From the NCBI RefSeq assembly GCF_038502225.1, contig NW_027196492.1:1-64000 (forward strand): a stretch of DNA of 64,000 nt, in the 5' to 3' direction. The position numbers were made by a program, and so were the translations under genes. Position 1 is the first letter of the stretch. Every line of letters starts with the position of its first letter. This DNA is from Cherax quadricarinatus. Lineage: Eukaryota > Arthropoda > Malacostraca > Decapoda > Parastacidae. A model generated the notes under the pieces. The model saw only the letters and a program-made list of their open reading frames with translations, was not told where the DNA came from and searched no databases. Below, piece by piece: positions 10,950 through 21,160 of the stretch.

Positions 10950-12150
10950 CATGACTCTCGTGTCATACTATGACACTCCCCATCATCCTATGCCATACTA
11001 TGACACTCCCCATCATCCTTTGTCATACTATGACACTCCCCATCATCCTATGCCATACTATGACAATCCCCATCATCCTATGTCATACTATGACACTCTC
11101 CATCATCCTATGTCATACTATGACAATCCCCATCATCCTATGTCATACTATGACACTTCCAATCAATCTATGTCATACTATGACACTCCCATCATAATGT
11201 GTCATATTATGACACTCCCTATCATCCTATGTCATACTATGACACTCCCCATTATTCTATGTCATACTATGACACTTGCAATCATCCTATATGACACTCC
11301 CCATCATCCTATGTCATAATATGACACTCCCCATTATTCTTTGTCATACTATGACACTTCCAATTATCCTATGTCATACTACGACACTCCCCATCATCCT
11401 ATGTCATACTACGACACTCCCCATCATCCTATGTCATACTATGACACTCCCCATTATCCTATGTCATACTATGACACTCCTCATTATCCTATGTCATACT
11501 ATGACACTCCTCATTATCCTATGTCATACTATGACACTCCTCATTATCCTATGTCATACTATGACACTCCTCTTTATCCTATGTCATACTATGACACTCT
11601 TCATTATCCTATGTCATACTATGACACTCTCCATCAACCTATGTCATACTATGACACTCTTCATTATCCTATGTCATACTATGACACTCTCCATCAACCT
11701 ATGTCATACTATGACACTCTTCATTATCCTATGTCATACTATGACACTCTCCATCAACCTATGTCATACTATGACACTCTTCATTATCCTATGTCATACT
11801 ATGACACTCTCCATCAACCTATGTCATACTATGACACTCTTCATTATCCTATGTCATACTATGACACTCCTCATTATCCTATGTCATACTACGACACTTC
11901 CAATCATCCTATATGACACTCTCCATCAACCTATGTCATACTATGACACTCCTCATTATCCTATGTCATACTATGACACTCCTCTTTATCCTATGTCATA
12001 CTATGACACTCTTCATTATCCTATGTCATACTATGACACTCTTCATTATCCTATGTCATACTATGACACTCCTCATTATCCTATGTCATACTATGACACT
12101 CTCCATCAACCTATGTCATACTATGACACTGCCCATCATCCCATGTTATA
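10950..12150. repeat. 30-bp minisatellite
   Basis: Unit TATGTCATACTATGACACTC plus CTCATTATCC, about 40 copies. The internal TATGTCATACTATGACA is a near palindrome. Two sub-types (CCATCAACC and TCATTATCC) alternate strictly in 11610-11860, giving a 60-bp higher-order unit. Open frames here follow the 10-codon period and are not considered genes. Confidence 0.93.
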
Positions 12151-12351
12151 CTTCCCACTCACTCATAACATACTCACACAGCAGAATATTAATCTCTTCC
12201 ACTTATCGTCTTCTTTTAATTATGTCGTACCGAAATAAAAACGACTCTGCGAGTTTAGAAAGTGTCGTTTCTGCCGAATAAGCAGAGTGAAACATTTTTA
12301 TGGAATCTACGAAAATATATCTAATTTAACTAAATAAATTACTTTAGGTTT
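12151..12351. other. Short unique spacer
   Basis: About 200 bp of unique AT-rich DNA between two satellites; nothing recognised. Confidence 0.5.
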
Positions 12352-13566
12352 GGGTAGGTGAGGTGAGGTGAGGTGAGGTAGGTGAGGTGAGGTGAGGTGA
12401 AGTAGGTAAGGTGAGGTGAGGTGAGGTGAGGTAGGTGAGGTGAGGTGAGGTGAGGTGAGGTAGGTGAGGTGAGGTGAAGTAGGTGAGGTGAAGTAGGTGA
12501 GGTGAGGTGAGGTGAGGTAGGTGAGGTGAGGTGAGGTGAGGTGAGGTAGGTGAGGTGAGGTGAGGTGAGGTAGGTGAGGTGAGGTGAGGTAGGTGAGGTG
12601 AGGTGAGGTGAGGTAAGGTGAGGTGAGGTGAGGTAGGTGAGGTGAGGTGAGGTGAGGTGAGGTGAGGTAGGTGAGGTAGGTGAGGTGAGGAGGAGGAGGT
12701 GAGGTGAGGTGAGGTGAGGTGAGGAGAGGTGAGGTGAGGTGAGGTGAGGTGAGGATAGGTGAGGAGAGGTGAAGTGAGGTGAGGTGAGGTGAGGTGAGGT
12801 GAGGTAGGTGAGGTGAGGTAGGTGAGGTGAAGGTGAGGTGAGGTAGGTGAGGTGAGGTGAGGTGAGGTAGGTGAGGTGAGGTAGGTGAGGTGAGGTAGGT
12901 GAGGTGAGGTGAGGTGAGGTAGGTGAGGTGAGGTAGGTGAGGTGAGGTAGGTGAGGTGAGGTGAGGTAGGTGAGGTGAGGTGAGGTAGGTGAGGTGAGGT
13001 AGGTGAGGTGAGGTAGGTGAGGTGAGGTGAGGTGAGGTAGGTGAGGTGAGGTGAGGTGAGGTAGGTGAGGTGAGGTGAGGTGAGGTAGGTGAGGTGAGGT
13101 AGGTGAGGTGAGGTGAAGTAGGTGAGGTGAGGTGAGGTAGGTGAGGTGAGGTGAGGTAGGTGAGGTGAGGTGAGGTGAGGTAGGCGAGGTGAGGCGAGGC
13201 GAGGCGAGGTGAGGTGAGGTGAGGTGAGGTGAGGTGAGGTGAGGTGAGGTGAGGTGAGGTGAGGTGAGGTGAGGTGAGGTGAGGAGAGGTGAGGTGAGGT
13301 GAGGTGAGGTGAGGTGAGGTGAGGTGAGGTGAGGTGAGGTGAGGTGAGGTGAGGTGAGGTGAGGTAGGTGAGGTGAGGTGAGGTGAGGTGAGGTGAGGTG
13401 AGGTGAGGTGAGGTAGGTGAGGTGAGGTGAGGTGAGGTAGGTGAGGTGAGGTGAGGTGAGGTGAGGTGAGGTAGGTGAGGTGAGGTGAGGTGAGGTGAGG
13501 TGAGGTGAGGTGAGGTGAGGTGAGGTGAGGTGAGGTGAGGTGAGGTGAGGTGAGGTGAGGTGAGGC
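12352..13566. repeat. (GGTGA)n pentanucleotide satellite with GGTAG interruptions
   Basis: About 1.2 kb of GAGGT repeats, with a GGTAGGTGA variant recurring every few units. It is strand-asymmetric: the plus strand is almost free of C. The long S/P/H/L-rich minus-strand frame is an artefact. Confidence 0.95.
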
Positions 13567-13709
13567 CTCTTAAGTTAGGCTTGATGCCAAATTGAATTTG
13601 TTTTTCCATCATTTTCAATAAAGAATACTGAGGAACAGATTAATCCGTAAAAGAACATTTTGGAGAAGTTAATTATTTAGGGCAGAGCTTAATTCGGATT
13701 ATTATGAAC

Positions 13710-13930
13710 GACATATACACTCACTCAGGTGCTGCTTTATCGGGTACACTTGTATACCTGACCTTTAAACAAACTACCCAAACAGTGAATCAGGTGACAG
13801 TACCTGAGTGCTGCAGACATGGTCAAGACGTTCAGTTGTTGTTCAGACTGAACATTAGAATGGGGAAGAAATATGATGTGAGTGACGTTAACCGCAGAAT
13901 GACTGATGGTGAGATCTTTATACACAACAC
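13710..13930 (+). pseudogene. 5' fragment of a Tc1/mariner-like transposon
   Basis: The stretch starts with TATACACTCACT, which resembles the inverted-repeat start of one group of Tc1-like elements. About 150 bp later comes a short frame MGKKYDVSDVNRRMTDGE at 13861, resembling the first residues of those transposases (MGKK.D.SDFERG-type, from general knowledge of the family). Everything after about 13930 fails to match and no catalytic DDE region is present. This is a truncated relic; the identification rests on memory of the family and needs a search. Confidence 0.45.
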
Positions 13931-14155
13931 ATATGCTGACATCTCCAGATTGAAAAGAAAAACATAAAAACAGAATTTGGAAAGGTCATCAAGCATGAGA
14001 ATACCTGACAGGAAAATTATGTCTGGGATAACTGATGTGTTAAGCTGCCAGAAGAAGATACATAACGAAATTATGCCATCAGATCTCCCATGTGATGAAT
14101 GGTTTTGAAAACCGACAAGTTGAAGAATTGAGACACTTATATAACACATTGGAAT

Positions 14156-14208
14156 CTTTATTGAAGAAACGTTTCGCCACACAGTGGCTTCATCAGTCCA
14201 ATACAAAG
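14156..14208 (-). ncRNA. Hammerhead motif, CUGAUGA family (left arm)
   Basis: Core 14166-14196 on the minus strand: CUGAUGA, extra A, stem II GCCAC/GUGGC, GAAACGUU. Stem I pairs A-U, G-C, G-U next to the core. Confidence 0.78.
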
Positions 14209-14348
14209 TAGAATTGGGTAAGGAGAGGAGAAGTTTAAGGTAATCAGTCCCTCAACCGTCACTTCCTACAAGAGTGATGGACTGAACACATCGATTCCAG
14301 GTTGAGAGACTGATTACCTCAAACTTCTCCTCTCCTTACCCAATTCTA

Positions 14349-14401
14349 CTTTGTATTGGGCTGATGAAGCCACTGTGTGGCGAAACGTTTCTTCAATAAA
14401 G
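14349..14401 (+). ncRNA. Hammerhead motif, CUGAUGA family (right arm)
   Basis: Core 14361-14391, same core as the left arm. Upstream GGG pairs with UCU by one Watson-Crick and two wobble pairs; the outer CUUU pairs with AAAG. Confidence 0.78.
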
Positions 14402-14451
14402 ATTCCCATGTGTTGTATAAGTGTCTCAATTCTTCAACAGATCTCCCATGT

Positions 14452-14696
14452 TCATTTGATATTAATACCTTAGGTGGCACGGCTGCCCTACACCTTCTAT
14501 CATTCTATTTTTGAAATCACAAACACTCATATTCAGATGAATCTTCCTTCCACACATCACTAAACAACTGGTGAACTCTACCAGGATAATTGGCAAAAGC
14601 ATTAACAAAGAGGTAGATGGCCAGAACAAATCTCTGAAAACCAGCAGGACTTATTGAAATATCCAAACAACAAGCAAAATCTTTACGAATTCCTCT
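14452..14696 (-). other. Possible decayed coding stretch
   Basis: On the minus strand about 14517-14695 reads as a non-repetitive frame ending SDVWKEDSSEYECL, fused upstream to the 25-bp array. Composition is protein-like, but I recognise no family and there is no start outside the repeat. It could be a terminal exon or a transposon relic. Confidence 0.25.
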
Positions 14697-15175
14697 CCAG
14701 CAAGACTGCCAACATGGTCTTCCAGCAAGACTGCCAACATGGTCTTCCAGCAAGACTGCCAACATGGTCTTCCAGCAAGACTGCCAACATGGTCTTCCAG
14801 CAAGACTGCCAACATGGTCTTCCAGCAAGACTGCCAACATGGTCTTCCAGCAAGACTGCCAACATGGTCTTCCAGCAAGACTGCCAACATGGTCTTCCAG
14901 CAAGACTGCCAACATGGTCTTCCAGCAAGACTGCCAACATGGTCTTCCAGCAAGACTGCCAACATGGTCTTCCAGCAAGACTGCCAACATGGTCTTCCAG
15001 CAAGACTGCCAACATGGTCTTCCAGCAAGACTGCCAACATGGTCTTCCAGCAAGACTGCCAACATGGTCTTCCAGCAAGACTGCCAACATGGTCTTCCAG
15101 CAAGACTGCCAACATGGTCTTCCAGCAAGACTGCCAACATGGTCTTCCAGCAAGACTGCCAACATGGTCTTCCCA
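14697..15175. repeat. 25-bp minisatellite, 19 near-perfect copies
   Basis: Unit CTTCCAGCAAGACTGCCAAC plus ATGGT, almost free of variation, hence recently expanded. Open frames on both strands come from the repeat. Confidence 0.95.
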
Positions 15176-15465
15176 CCTGAAAAGAAGGTTGTCATCATCA
15201 TAATTCTTATTAACGTGCAAGATGGGCTTTTGTGTGGCATGTCAGCTCGCCTAATTTGTACATACGTTGCTGTGATCCTTGTAGGTCCAGCTGCAAGTAT
15301 ATGGGGAGGTGGCCTTCATACTGGAAACAATTTTATATATAAATGCATGTCAATACCATCTCCCGTAGACTAAGAAAAGAGCAGCACTGATTCTGCGTGT
15401 TTTCCACAACTTCAAAAACTATGATACTATTGTTGATAAATGGTTTAGAGAAGCAAAAAGTGGAT
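15176..15465. other. Interval with no recognised gene
   Basis: Unique sequence. A plus-strand frame runs on from the 25-bp array to 15373 but shows no motif. Nothing further can be supported. Confidence 0.4.
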
Positions 15466-15575
15466 GAATGAGACTTTTGTGCAACATTTGGGTATCTTTA
15501 TTGTAGTAACATCTCTTTACTGGAATGAACATATATTGGCTGGCGAAACGTTTCCTCTGATATCTTTTTCTAAGG
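15466..15575. mobile_element. Decayed PLE terminus
   Basis: 'gcaacatttgggtatcttta' matches the minus-oriented PLE leader seen at 16975, and GGCGAAACGTTTCC follows about 65 bp later in plus orientation. The stem II left arm and CUGAUGA box are missing, so this is a scrambled remnant. Confidence 0.4.
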
Positions 15576-15678
15576 CGGATACAGTAAGACTTCAGCATGG
15601 GGAGCGTGAAAGTTCTTCCTCGAAGTCACAGATGCTTTGTCCCACTTTGCAGTCAATCCTCAACTTGAGACTGACCTG

Positions 15679-15777
15679 GGTAGCAACATCTTCAAACTCC
15701 AAGAAGGTAACGTTGTCGTCACTCACAAGATCACCCACTACAACTTTGTCTACCAAGCACCAAGTGAGTTGTGCTGC
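15679..15777 (-). other. Candidate orphan exon
   Basis: On the minus strand a pyrimidine-rich acceptor ('cttattgttttag') precedes a 99-bp open stretch coding VVGDLVSDDNVTFLEFED and ending at CAG|GTCAGT, a good donor. The frame looks protein-like and continues past the donor without a stop to 15592. No family recognised and no neighbouring exons found, so this may be chance or a transposon piece. Confidence 0.25.
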
Positions 15778-15843
15778 TAAAACAATAAGTAGATGGACAC
15801 ATTCCACCTACGTAGAAAGCATTTTTTTATTATGACTTGTCCA

Positions 15844-16009
15844 TTATTATTATTATTATCAAAGGGGAAGCGCTAAACCCGGAGGATTATACAGTGCCTG
15901 GGGGGGGGGATGTGGAAGGCATTCAGGCTTAATTTGGGGAACTGGAGCACAGATCCAATTCCCTAAATCAAGAGCCCCTCACCAACATCAAGGAACCTTC
16001 CTTGAGGGG
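15844..16009 (-). mobile_element. SINE-like element, copy 1
   Basis: A 166-bp block with an (AAT)n-type tail on its minus-strand 3' end, flanked by the 13-bp duplication TATGACTTGTCCA (15831-15843 and 16010-16022). A second copy with its own duplication lies at 20803-20964. No protein coded. The tail, size and target duplication fit a SINE or a short LINE 3' fragment mobilised in trans. I do not see clear pol III boxes. Confidence 0.75.
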
Positions 16010-16735
16010 TATGACTTGTCCAGTGATGTGACACTTCATGAGTGACCTGTCCAGTGATGTGACACTTCATGAGTGACCTGTCCAGTGATGTGACACTTCA
16101 TGAGTGACCTATCCAGTGATGCGACACTTCATGAGTAACCTGTCCAGTGATGTGACACTTCATGAGTGACCTGTCCAGTGATGTGACACTTCATGAGTGA
16201 CCTGTCCAGTGATGTGACACTTCATGAGTGACCTGTCCAGTGATGTGACACTTCATGAGTGACCTGTCCAGTGATGTGACACTTCATGAGTGACCTGTCC
16301 AGTGATGTGACACTTCATGAGTGACCTGTCCAGTGATGTGACACTTCATGAGTGACCTATCCAGTGATGCGACACTTCATGAGTGACCTGTCCAGTGATG
16401 TGACACTTCATGAGTGACCTGTCCAGGAGCCTGACAGCTGGATCACCAGTGATGTGACGCTTCATGAGTGACCTGTCCAGGAGCCTGGCAGCTGGATCAC
16501 CAGTGATGTGACGCTTCATGAGTGACCTGTCCAGGAGCCTGGCAGCTGGATCACCAGTGATGTGACGCTTCATGAGTGACCTGTCCAGGAGCCTGGGAGC
16601 TGGATCACCAGTAATGTGACGCTTCATGAGTGACCTGTCCAGGAGATTGACAGCTGGATCACCAGTGATGTGACGCTTCATGACTGACCTGTCCAGGAGC
16701 CTGGGAACTGGATCACCGGCGGAACACGTTTGTGA
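16010..16735. repeat. 31-bp array passing into a 54-bp array
   Basis: 16010-16425 repeats GTGACCTGTCCAGTGATGTG plus ACACTTCATGA (31 bp). From 16425 the same sequence contains an extra 23 bp (GGAGCCTGGCAGCTGGATCA...), giving 54-bp units. The 31-bp form looks like a deletion derivative of the 54-bp form, or the reverse. Confidence 0.92.
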
Positions 16736-16926
16736 CACTAATGCAGGACTGTGTCCTGTGTACATATTCTTATGTACATATTCTTACGTGTAATTGTGAA
16801 TAGGTGTCATGTTATTGTATGTTGATGATTGTCATGTGTACATGCTATTTTGTAAGAATGAATGTATGGTTCATGTAATGTGTATGAGTGTCACATATTG
16901 CTTATGAGCGTCGCAAATTGTGTGTG
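16736..16926. other. Unique spacer
   Basis: About 190 bp of T/G-rich sequence with loose ATGTGTATGAGTGTCA-type repetition; no gene. Confidence 0.5.
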
Positions 16927-16989
16927 TAGATGAATGGTTCACAGAACCGACACGTTGATAAATTAGACACATGTGCAACTCTTGGGTAT

Positions 16990-17042
16990 CTTTATTGAGG
17001 AAACGTTTCGCCACACTGTGGCTTCATCAGTCCATACAAAGG
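16990..17042 (-). ncRNA. Hammerhead motif, CUGAUGA family (left arm)
   Basis: Core 17000-17030 on the minus strand: CUGAUGA, extra A, stem II GCCAC/GUGGC with AGU loop, GAAACGUU. GGA pairs with UCC to start stem I. Confidence 0.8.
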
Positions 17043-17199
17043 AGAAACTTGGAGAACAGGAGGAGAATGAGGTAATCAGTCCCTCAGCCTTGAGTCGATG
17101 TGGTCAGTCCATCAATCTATTCAAGATTGATGGACTGATCACATCGACTCAAGGCTGAGGGACTGATTACCTCATTCTCCTCCTGTTCTCCAAGTTTCT

Positions 17200-17252
17200 C
17201 CATTGTATGGACTGATGAAGCCACAGTGTGGCGAAACGTTTCCTCAATAAAG
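17200..17252 (+). ncRNA. Hammerhead motif, CUGAUGA family (right arm)
   Basis: Core 17212-17242; GGA:UCC stem I, five-bp stem II, GAAACGUU. The stem II loop (AGU versus ACU on the other strand) differs from the UGU loop of the 38-kb family. Confidence 0.8.
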
Positions 17253-17297
17253 ATACCCAAGAGTTGCACATGTGTCTAATTTATCAAATTGTGTGTG

Positions 17298-17564
17298 AAC
17301 GTACATATTATTGTGCATTGATGACTGTCAAATATTATGTATGAGCGTCACATATTGTGTGTGAGTGTACATATTATTGTGCATTGATGACTGTCAAATG
17401 CGAATCACTAAATCTCCTCCATAAAAACTGTAGAAAAATTATAATAATCTCTGTTTCTCGTGTTTCGTAAATGAGTTTGAAGGTCGCAGATGGAATCACT
17501 GGCAAATGTATACATGTATACATACAAGAACGTACTTTAAGATGTATGCAATTGTATATTATAT
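17298..17564. other. Unique spacer
   Basis: AT-rich DNA, continuing the loose GTGTGAGTGTACATATTATT repetition seen left of the foldback. No gene. Confidence 0.5.
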
Positions 17565-17855
17565 ATATATGAAGGTGTGTGGTGACCCGTCACTGTCTGC
17601 TGAAGGTGTGTGGTGACACGTCACTTTCTGCTGAAGGTGTGGGGTGACCCGTCACTGTCTGCTGAAGGTGTGTGGTGACCCGTCAGTGTCTGCTGAATGT
17701 GTGTGGTGAACCGTCAGTGTCTGCTGAAGGTGTGTGATGACCCGTCACCCTCTGCTGAAGGTGTGTGGTGACCCGTCAGTGTCTGCTGAAGGTGTGTGGT
17801 GACCTCTCACTGTCTGCTGATGGTGTGTGGTGACCCGTCAGTGTCTGCTGAAGGA
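17565..17855. repeat. 31-bp minisatellite, about 9 copies
   Basis: Unit CTGCTGAAGGTGTGTGGTGA plus CCCGTCACTGT, spaced exactly 31 bp at 17597, 17628 and 17659. Confidence 0.9.
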
Positions 17856-17954
17856 GTATCTGTGTTTGTACACGTTATGTACATGTGTATGTGCTGCTTT
17901 GTTCGTGCGTCTGTTTCGTTCAGTGTGTGTAAGATGTATATGTGGAAATACAGA

Positions 17955-18785
17955 ATTGAGCGTATGGAAGAGTGTGTTTGTGAACCTCTGTGTACCATGA
18001 CGAGGAAAGAGTGTGCTTGTGAACCTCTGTGTACCATGACGAGGGAAGAGTGTGCTTGTGAACCTTTGTGTACCATGACGAGGAAAGAGTGTGCTGGTGA
18101 ACCTCTGTGTACCATGACGAGGGAAGAGTGTGCTTGTGAACCTTTGTGTACCATGACGAGGAAAGTGTGTGCTGGTGAACCTCTGTGTACCATGACGAGG
18201 AAAGAGTGTGCTGGTGAACCTGTGTACCATGACGAGGGAAGAGTGTGCTTGTGAACCTCTGTGTACCATGACGAGGGAAGAGTGTGCTTGTGAACCTCTG
18301 TGTACCATGACGAGGAAAGAGTGTGCTGGTGAACCTGTGTACCATGACGAGGGAAGAGTGTGCTTGTGAACCTCTGTGTACCATGACGAGGAAAGAGTGT
18401 GCTGGTGAACCTCTGTGTACCATGACGAGGAAAGAGTGTGCTGGTGAACCTCTGTGTACCATGACGAGGAAAGAGTGTGCTTGTGAACCTGTGTACCATG
18501 ACGAGGGAAGAGTGTGCTGGTGAACCTCTGTGTACCATGACGAGGGAAGAGTGTGCTTGTGAACCTCTGTGTACCATGACGAGGAAAGAGTGTGCTGGTG
18601 AACCTGTGTACCATGACGAGGGAAGAGTGTGCTGGTGAACCTTTGTGTACCATGACGAGGGAAGAGTGTGCTTGTGAACCTGTGTACCATGACGAGGGAA
18701 GAGTGTGCTTGTGAACCTTTGTGTACCATGACGAGGGAAGAGTGTGCTTGTGAACCTCTGTGTACCATGATGAGGGAAAAGTGTG
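17955..18785. repeat. 39-bp minisatellite, left part
   Basis: Unit GAGTGTGCTTGTGAACCTCT plus GTGTACCATGACGAGGGAA; some units lack three bases (GAACCTGTGTACC). The array resumes at 19146 after a LINE insertion. The cysteine-rich plus-strand frame and the minus-strand frames of 250-280 codons are repeat artefacts. Confidence 0.93.
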
Positions 18786-19145
18786 CTACCTGGAGGTTAC
18801 CTGGAGGTTATTCCGGGGATCAACGCCCCCGCGGCCCGGTCCATGACTAGGCCTCCCGATGGATCAGGGCCTGATCAACCAGGCTGTTACTGCTGGCCGC
18901 ACGCAGTCCAACGTACGAGCCACAGCCCGGCTGATCCGGCACTGACTTTAGGTATCTGTCCAGCTCTCTCTTGAAGGCAGCCAGGGGTTTATTGACAATT
19001 CCCCTAATGCTTGATGGGAGGCTGTTGAACAGTTTTGGGCCCCGGACACTTATGGTGTTTTCCCTTAGTGTACCAATGGCGCCCCTACTTTTTATTGGGG
19101 GCATTTTGCATCGCCTGCCCAGTCTTTTACTTTCGTAGGGAGTGA
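18786..19145 (-). mobile_element. LINE 3' fragment inserted in the 39-bp array
   Basis: Minus-strand translation gives the tail of a non-LTR reverse-transcriptase protein (YESKRLGRRCKMPPIKSRG, ISVRGPKLFNSLP, QPGCGSYVGLRAASSNSLVD), the same family as 51554-52347. The 3' end, at the left, is a short tandem tail of CCAGGTAACCT. It is 5'-truncated at the right edge. The family belongs to the CR1/L2-like branch by general resemblance (inference). Confidence 0.82.
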
Positions 19146-19372
19146 TTTCTGGTGAACCTTTGTGTACCATGACTAGGGAAGAGTGTGCTTGTGAACCTTT
19201 GTGTACCATGACGAAGGAAGAGTGTACTTGTGAACCTCTGTGTACCATGACGAGGGAAGAGTGTACTTGTGAACCTTAGTGTACCATGACGAGGGAAGAG
19301 TGTGCTGGTGAACCTTTGTGTACCATGACGAGGGAAGAGTGTGCTGGTGAACCATTGTGTACCATGACGAGG
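19146..19372. repeat. 39-bp minisatellite, right part
   Basis: Continuation of the array at 17955-18785 after the LINE fragment. Confidence 0.92.
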
Positions 19373-19559
19373 GGAAAAAAGTAACTGATAACAGTTAATT
19401 ATAGTTATCATGCAGGGAACACTATGGGACGGTTGGACTTTTTTTTTTTTTTTGCCTTCGTACGATTTCATTGGAATTTTTATCACAGACTCTAGGCATG
19501 TCATAGTATATTAAATAAAAGTTACATCAAAATCGTCCAATAAATAAACATAAAAAAGT

Positions 19560-19900
19560 GCGAAGTTGGACGTGGCAATAATTGTTACACAGGAATACGC
19601 CAAAGTAGGCAGTGTACCTGACCAAAGTGGAGTTCTTGATATTGACGTTACATATGATGGAACTTGACACACAAGGGACCATCATTCAAATTATGGCATT
19701 GGTGCCACAATTGATGCTGTGACCAAATTGGTAGTTGACTATCAAATAATGTGCAAGCATTTCAGCATATACCATCCTACTAGTTGCAGCATTCAGTGTC
19801 TCGTACCAACTGGGTTTTTCCAACACTACATACTTACACTCAGTACAGTTTGTACTAACAAGTGTCTCTAGGTGATGGTGATCAAATATAAAAGTGACTT
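19560..19900 (+). pseudogene. Mutator-like transposase-domain fragment
   Basis: The plus-strand frame starting near 19576 reads DIDVTYDGT, then an in-frame stop where the family has Trp, then HSNYGIGATIDAVTKLVVDY. This pattern (YDGTW.TRG..S..G.G..ID..T..VVDY) is the conserved core of the Mutator-like domain proteins common in arthropod genomes. Similarity fades after about 19790 and no further exons are evident. It is a decayed copy. Recognition is from the motif only. Confidence 0.5.
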
Positions 19901-20070
19901 TATTACTAAAACATTCTTAACAAAACACACACTTCATAATAACCTCAAAATTACAACGTTCCATCAATATCATATGCTTTTCTTCTATAACAGGATTTAA
20001 TTGCTGCAATAAGGACACTCACCTTGTAGCACTTGATATATCATGTACAATATCACTTTCAACAAATATT
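19901..20070. other. Spacer after the Mutator-like relic
   Basis: AT-rich sequence, no gene recognised; may be 3' flank of the relic. Confidence 0.4.
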
Positions 20071-20784
20071 TCACCGTCTCCAGCTGTAGACAGTAGATGT
20101 GTTGGGGTTAGCTGAGCTGGTGACGGCTGAGACGGGATCAGCTGAACTGTAGTCAGCTGAGATGGTGACAGCTGAGCTGGGGACAGTGGTGGCCACATCT
20201 GGGGTGGCCATGTCTAGAGTGGCCACGTCTGGGGTGGTCGCAGAAAATATGGTTATTTGTGGCGAGGTTGTCACATATGTAACCACAGGTGTGGTCAAGA
20301 CAGATGTATATATGGGTGAAGGCGTGGTCACTGTGGCCACAATGGTGGTGGTGGTGGCCACAGATGAGTCACCTAGTTTACGCTTCATTCCTCTAGGTCT
20401 GCCATGGTCACGTGGGGTGGCCATGCTGATGCTGCCAGCATCTGGGGTGGCCACGGTGATGCTGCCAGCATCTGGGGTGGCCACGGTGATGCTGCCAGCA
20501 TCTGGGGTGGCCACGGTGATGCTGCCAGCATCTGGGGTGGCCACGGTGATGCTGCCAGCATCTGGGGTGGCCACGGTGATGCTGCCAGCATCTGGGGTGG
20601 CCACGGTGATGCTGCCAGCATCTGGGGTGGCCACGGTGATGCTGCCAGCATCTGGGGTGGCCACGGTGATGCTGCCAGCATCTGGGGTGGCCACGGTGAT
20701 GCTGCCAGCATCTGGGGTGGCCACGGTGATGCTGCCAGCATCTGGGGTGGCCACGGTGATGCTGCCAGCATCTGGGGTGGCCAT
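20071..20784 (-). CDS. Doubtful open frame: decapeptide repeat plus Thr-rich tail
   Basis: A 237-codon minus-strand frame. Residues 1 to about 125 are twelve copies of the decapeptide ATPDAGSITV from the 30-bp array. Then comes a basic patch resembling an AT-hook (RPRGMKRK) and a Thr/Ser/Val-rich tail of about 95 residues, ending YSWRR. The non-repetitive tail stays open and uses varied codons, which is mildly coding-like. The plus strand is also open through much of the region, and the presumed upstream part is cut by a SINE-like insertion at 20803. It could be a terminal exon of a low-complexity nuclear protein or pure chance. Confidence 0.25.
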   Translation of the reverse strand: MATPDAGSITVATPDAGSITVATPDAGSITVATPDAGSITVATPDAGSITVATPDAGSITVATPDAGSITVATPDAGSITVATPDAGSITVATPDAGSITVATPDAGSITVATPDAGSISMATPRDHGRPRGMKRKLGDSSVATTTTIVATVTTPSPIYTSVLTTPVVTYVTTSPQITIFSATTPDVATLDMATPDVATTVPSSAVTISADYSSADPVSAVTSSANPNTSTVYSWRR

Positions 20785-20790
20785 CGAGGT
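20418..20790. repeat. 30-bp minisatellite, 12-13 perfect copies
   Basis: Unit GATGCTGCCAGCATCTGGGG plus TGGCCACGGT, perfect over 12 copies. GATGCTGGCAGCATC-like symmetry (GATGCTGCCAGCATC) gives each unit a hairpin. Confidence 0.95.
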
Positions 20791-20802
20791 GCTGGCTACA
20801 CA

Positions 20803-20964
20803 TTATTATTATTATAATCAAGGGGGAAGCGCTAAACCTGGAGGATTATACAGCGCGTGGGAGGGATGTGGAAGGCATTCAGGCTTAATTCGGGGAACTG
20901 GAGCACAGATCCAATTCCCTAAATCAAGAGCCCCTCACCAACATCAAGGAACCTTCCTTGAGGG
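20803..20964 (-). mobile_element. SINE-like element, copy 2
   Basis: About 162 bp, near-identical to 15844-16009, in the same orientation with the same (AAT)n tail. Flanked by the 12-bp duplication GCTGGCTACACA (20791-20802 and 20965-20976). The two copies together establish a mobile family. Confidence 0.8.
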
Positions 20965-20976
20965 GCTGGCTACACA

Positions 20977-21160
20977 GGTCATCTTACACTTTGCTTTACT
21001 TGTTCAACAACTGACTGGGTTTCAGAAACATCAGTTATTTCCCCAGCAGTAAACAATGTGTTGGTCTTGACAAGTGTTGTGATGGCAGCCACGAGTCATG
21101 TTCTACCTGCTACTGCCTTCATTTCTTTAGCTTTTTTTCATCATTTCTAATCGCTTCCGG
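20977..21160 (-). other. Possible decayed coding fragment
   Basis: On the minus strand a frame reads ITTLVKTNTLFTAGEITDVS and continues ETQSVVEQVKQS up to CAAAGT|GTAAGA, a splice-donor-like site. Upstream a second frame (YDQPEAIRNDEKKLKK) is separated by stops. It looks like a broken exon; family not recognised. It may belong with the open frame at 20071-20784, which lies downstream on the same strand. Confidence 0.25.

Larger units (their letters stand above)
14094..14437. mobile_element. PLE-derived foldback element with two opposed hammerheads
   Basis: A 344-bp inverted repeat (arms about 14110-14250 and 14285-14437) flanked by a 14-bp target duplication CAGATCTCCCATGT (14080-14093 and 14438-14451). 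Each arm carries a hammerhead motif, one per strand. It encodes no protein and contains only terminal sequence, so it is non-autonomous. Both edges carry PLE-end sequence (ACCGACAAGTTGAAG on the left). Confidence 0.82.
16927..17284. mobile_element. PLE-derived foldback element with two opposed hammerheads
   Basis: A 358-bp inverted repeat flanked by the 13-bp duplication CAAATTGTGTGTG (16914-16926 and 17285-17297). Same design as the 14.1-kb foldback but a different subfamily: leader GCACATGTGTCTAATTTATC rather than AAGTGTCTCAATTCTTC. One hammerhead per strand, no protein. Confidence 0.85.

Noticed and set aside
12344..13618. 424-codon Ser/Pro/His/Leu-rich protein
   Set aside because: Translation of the (GGTGA)n satellite on the opposite strand.
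17807..18768. 250-280 codon minus-strand proteins in the 39-bp array
   Set aside because: Three overlapping frames of the same repeat; no unique domain.
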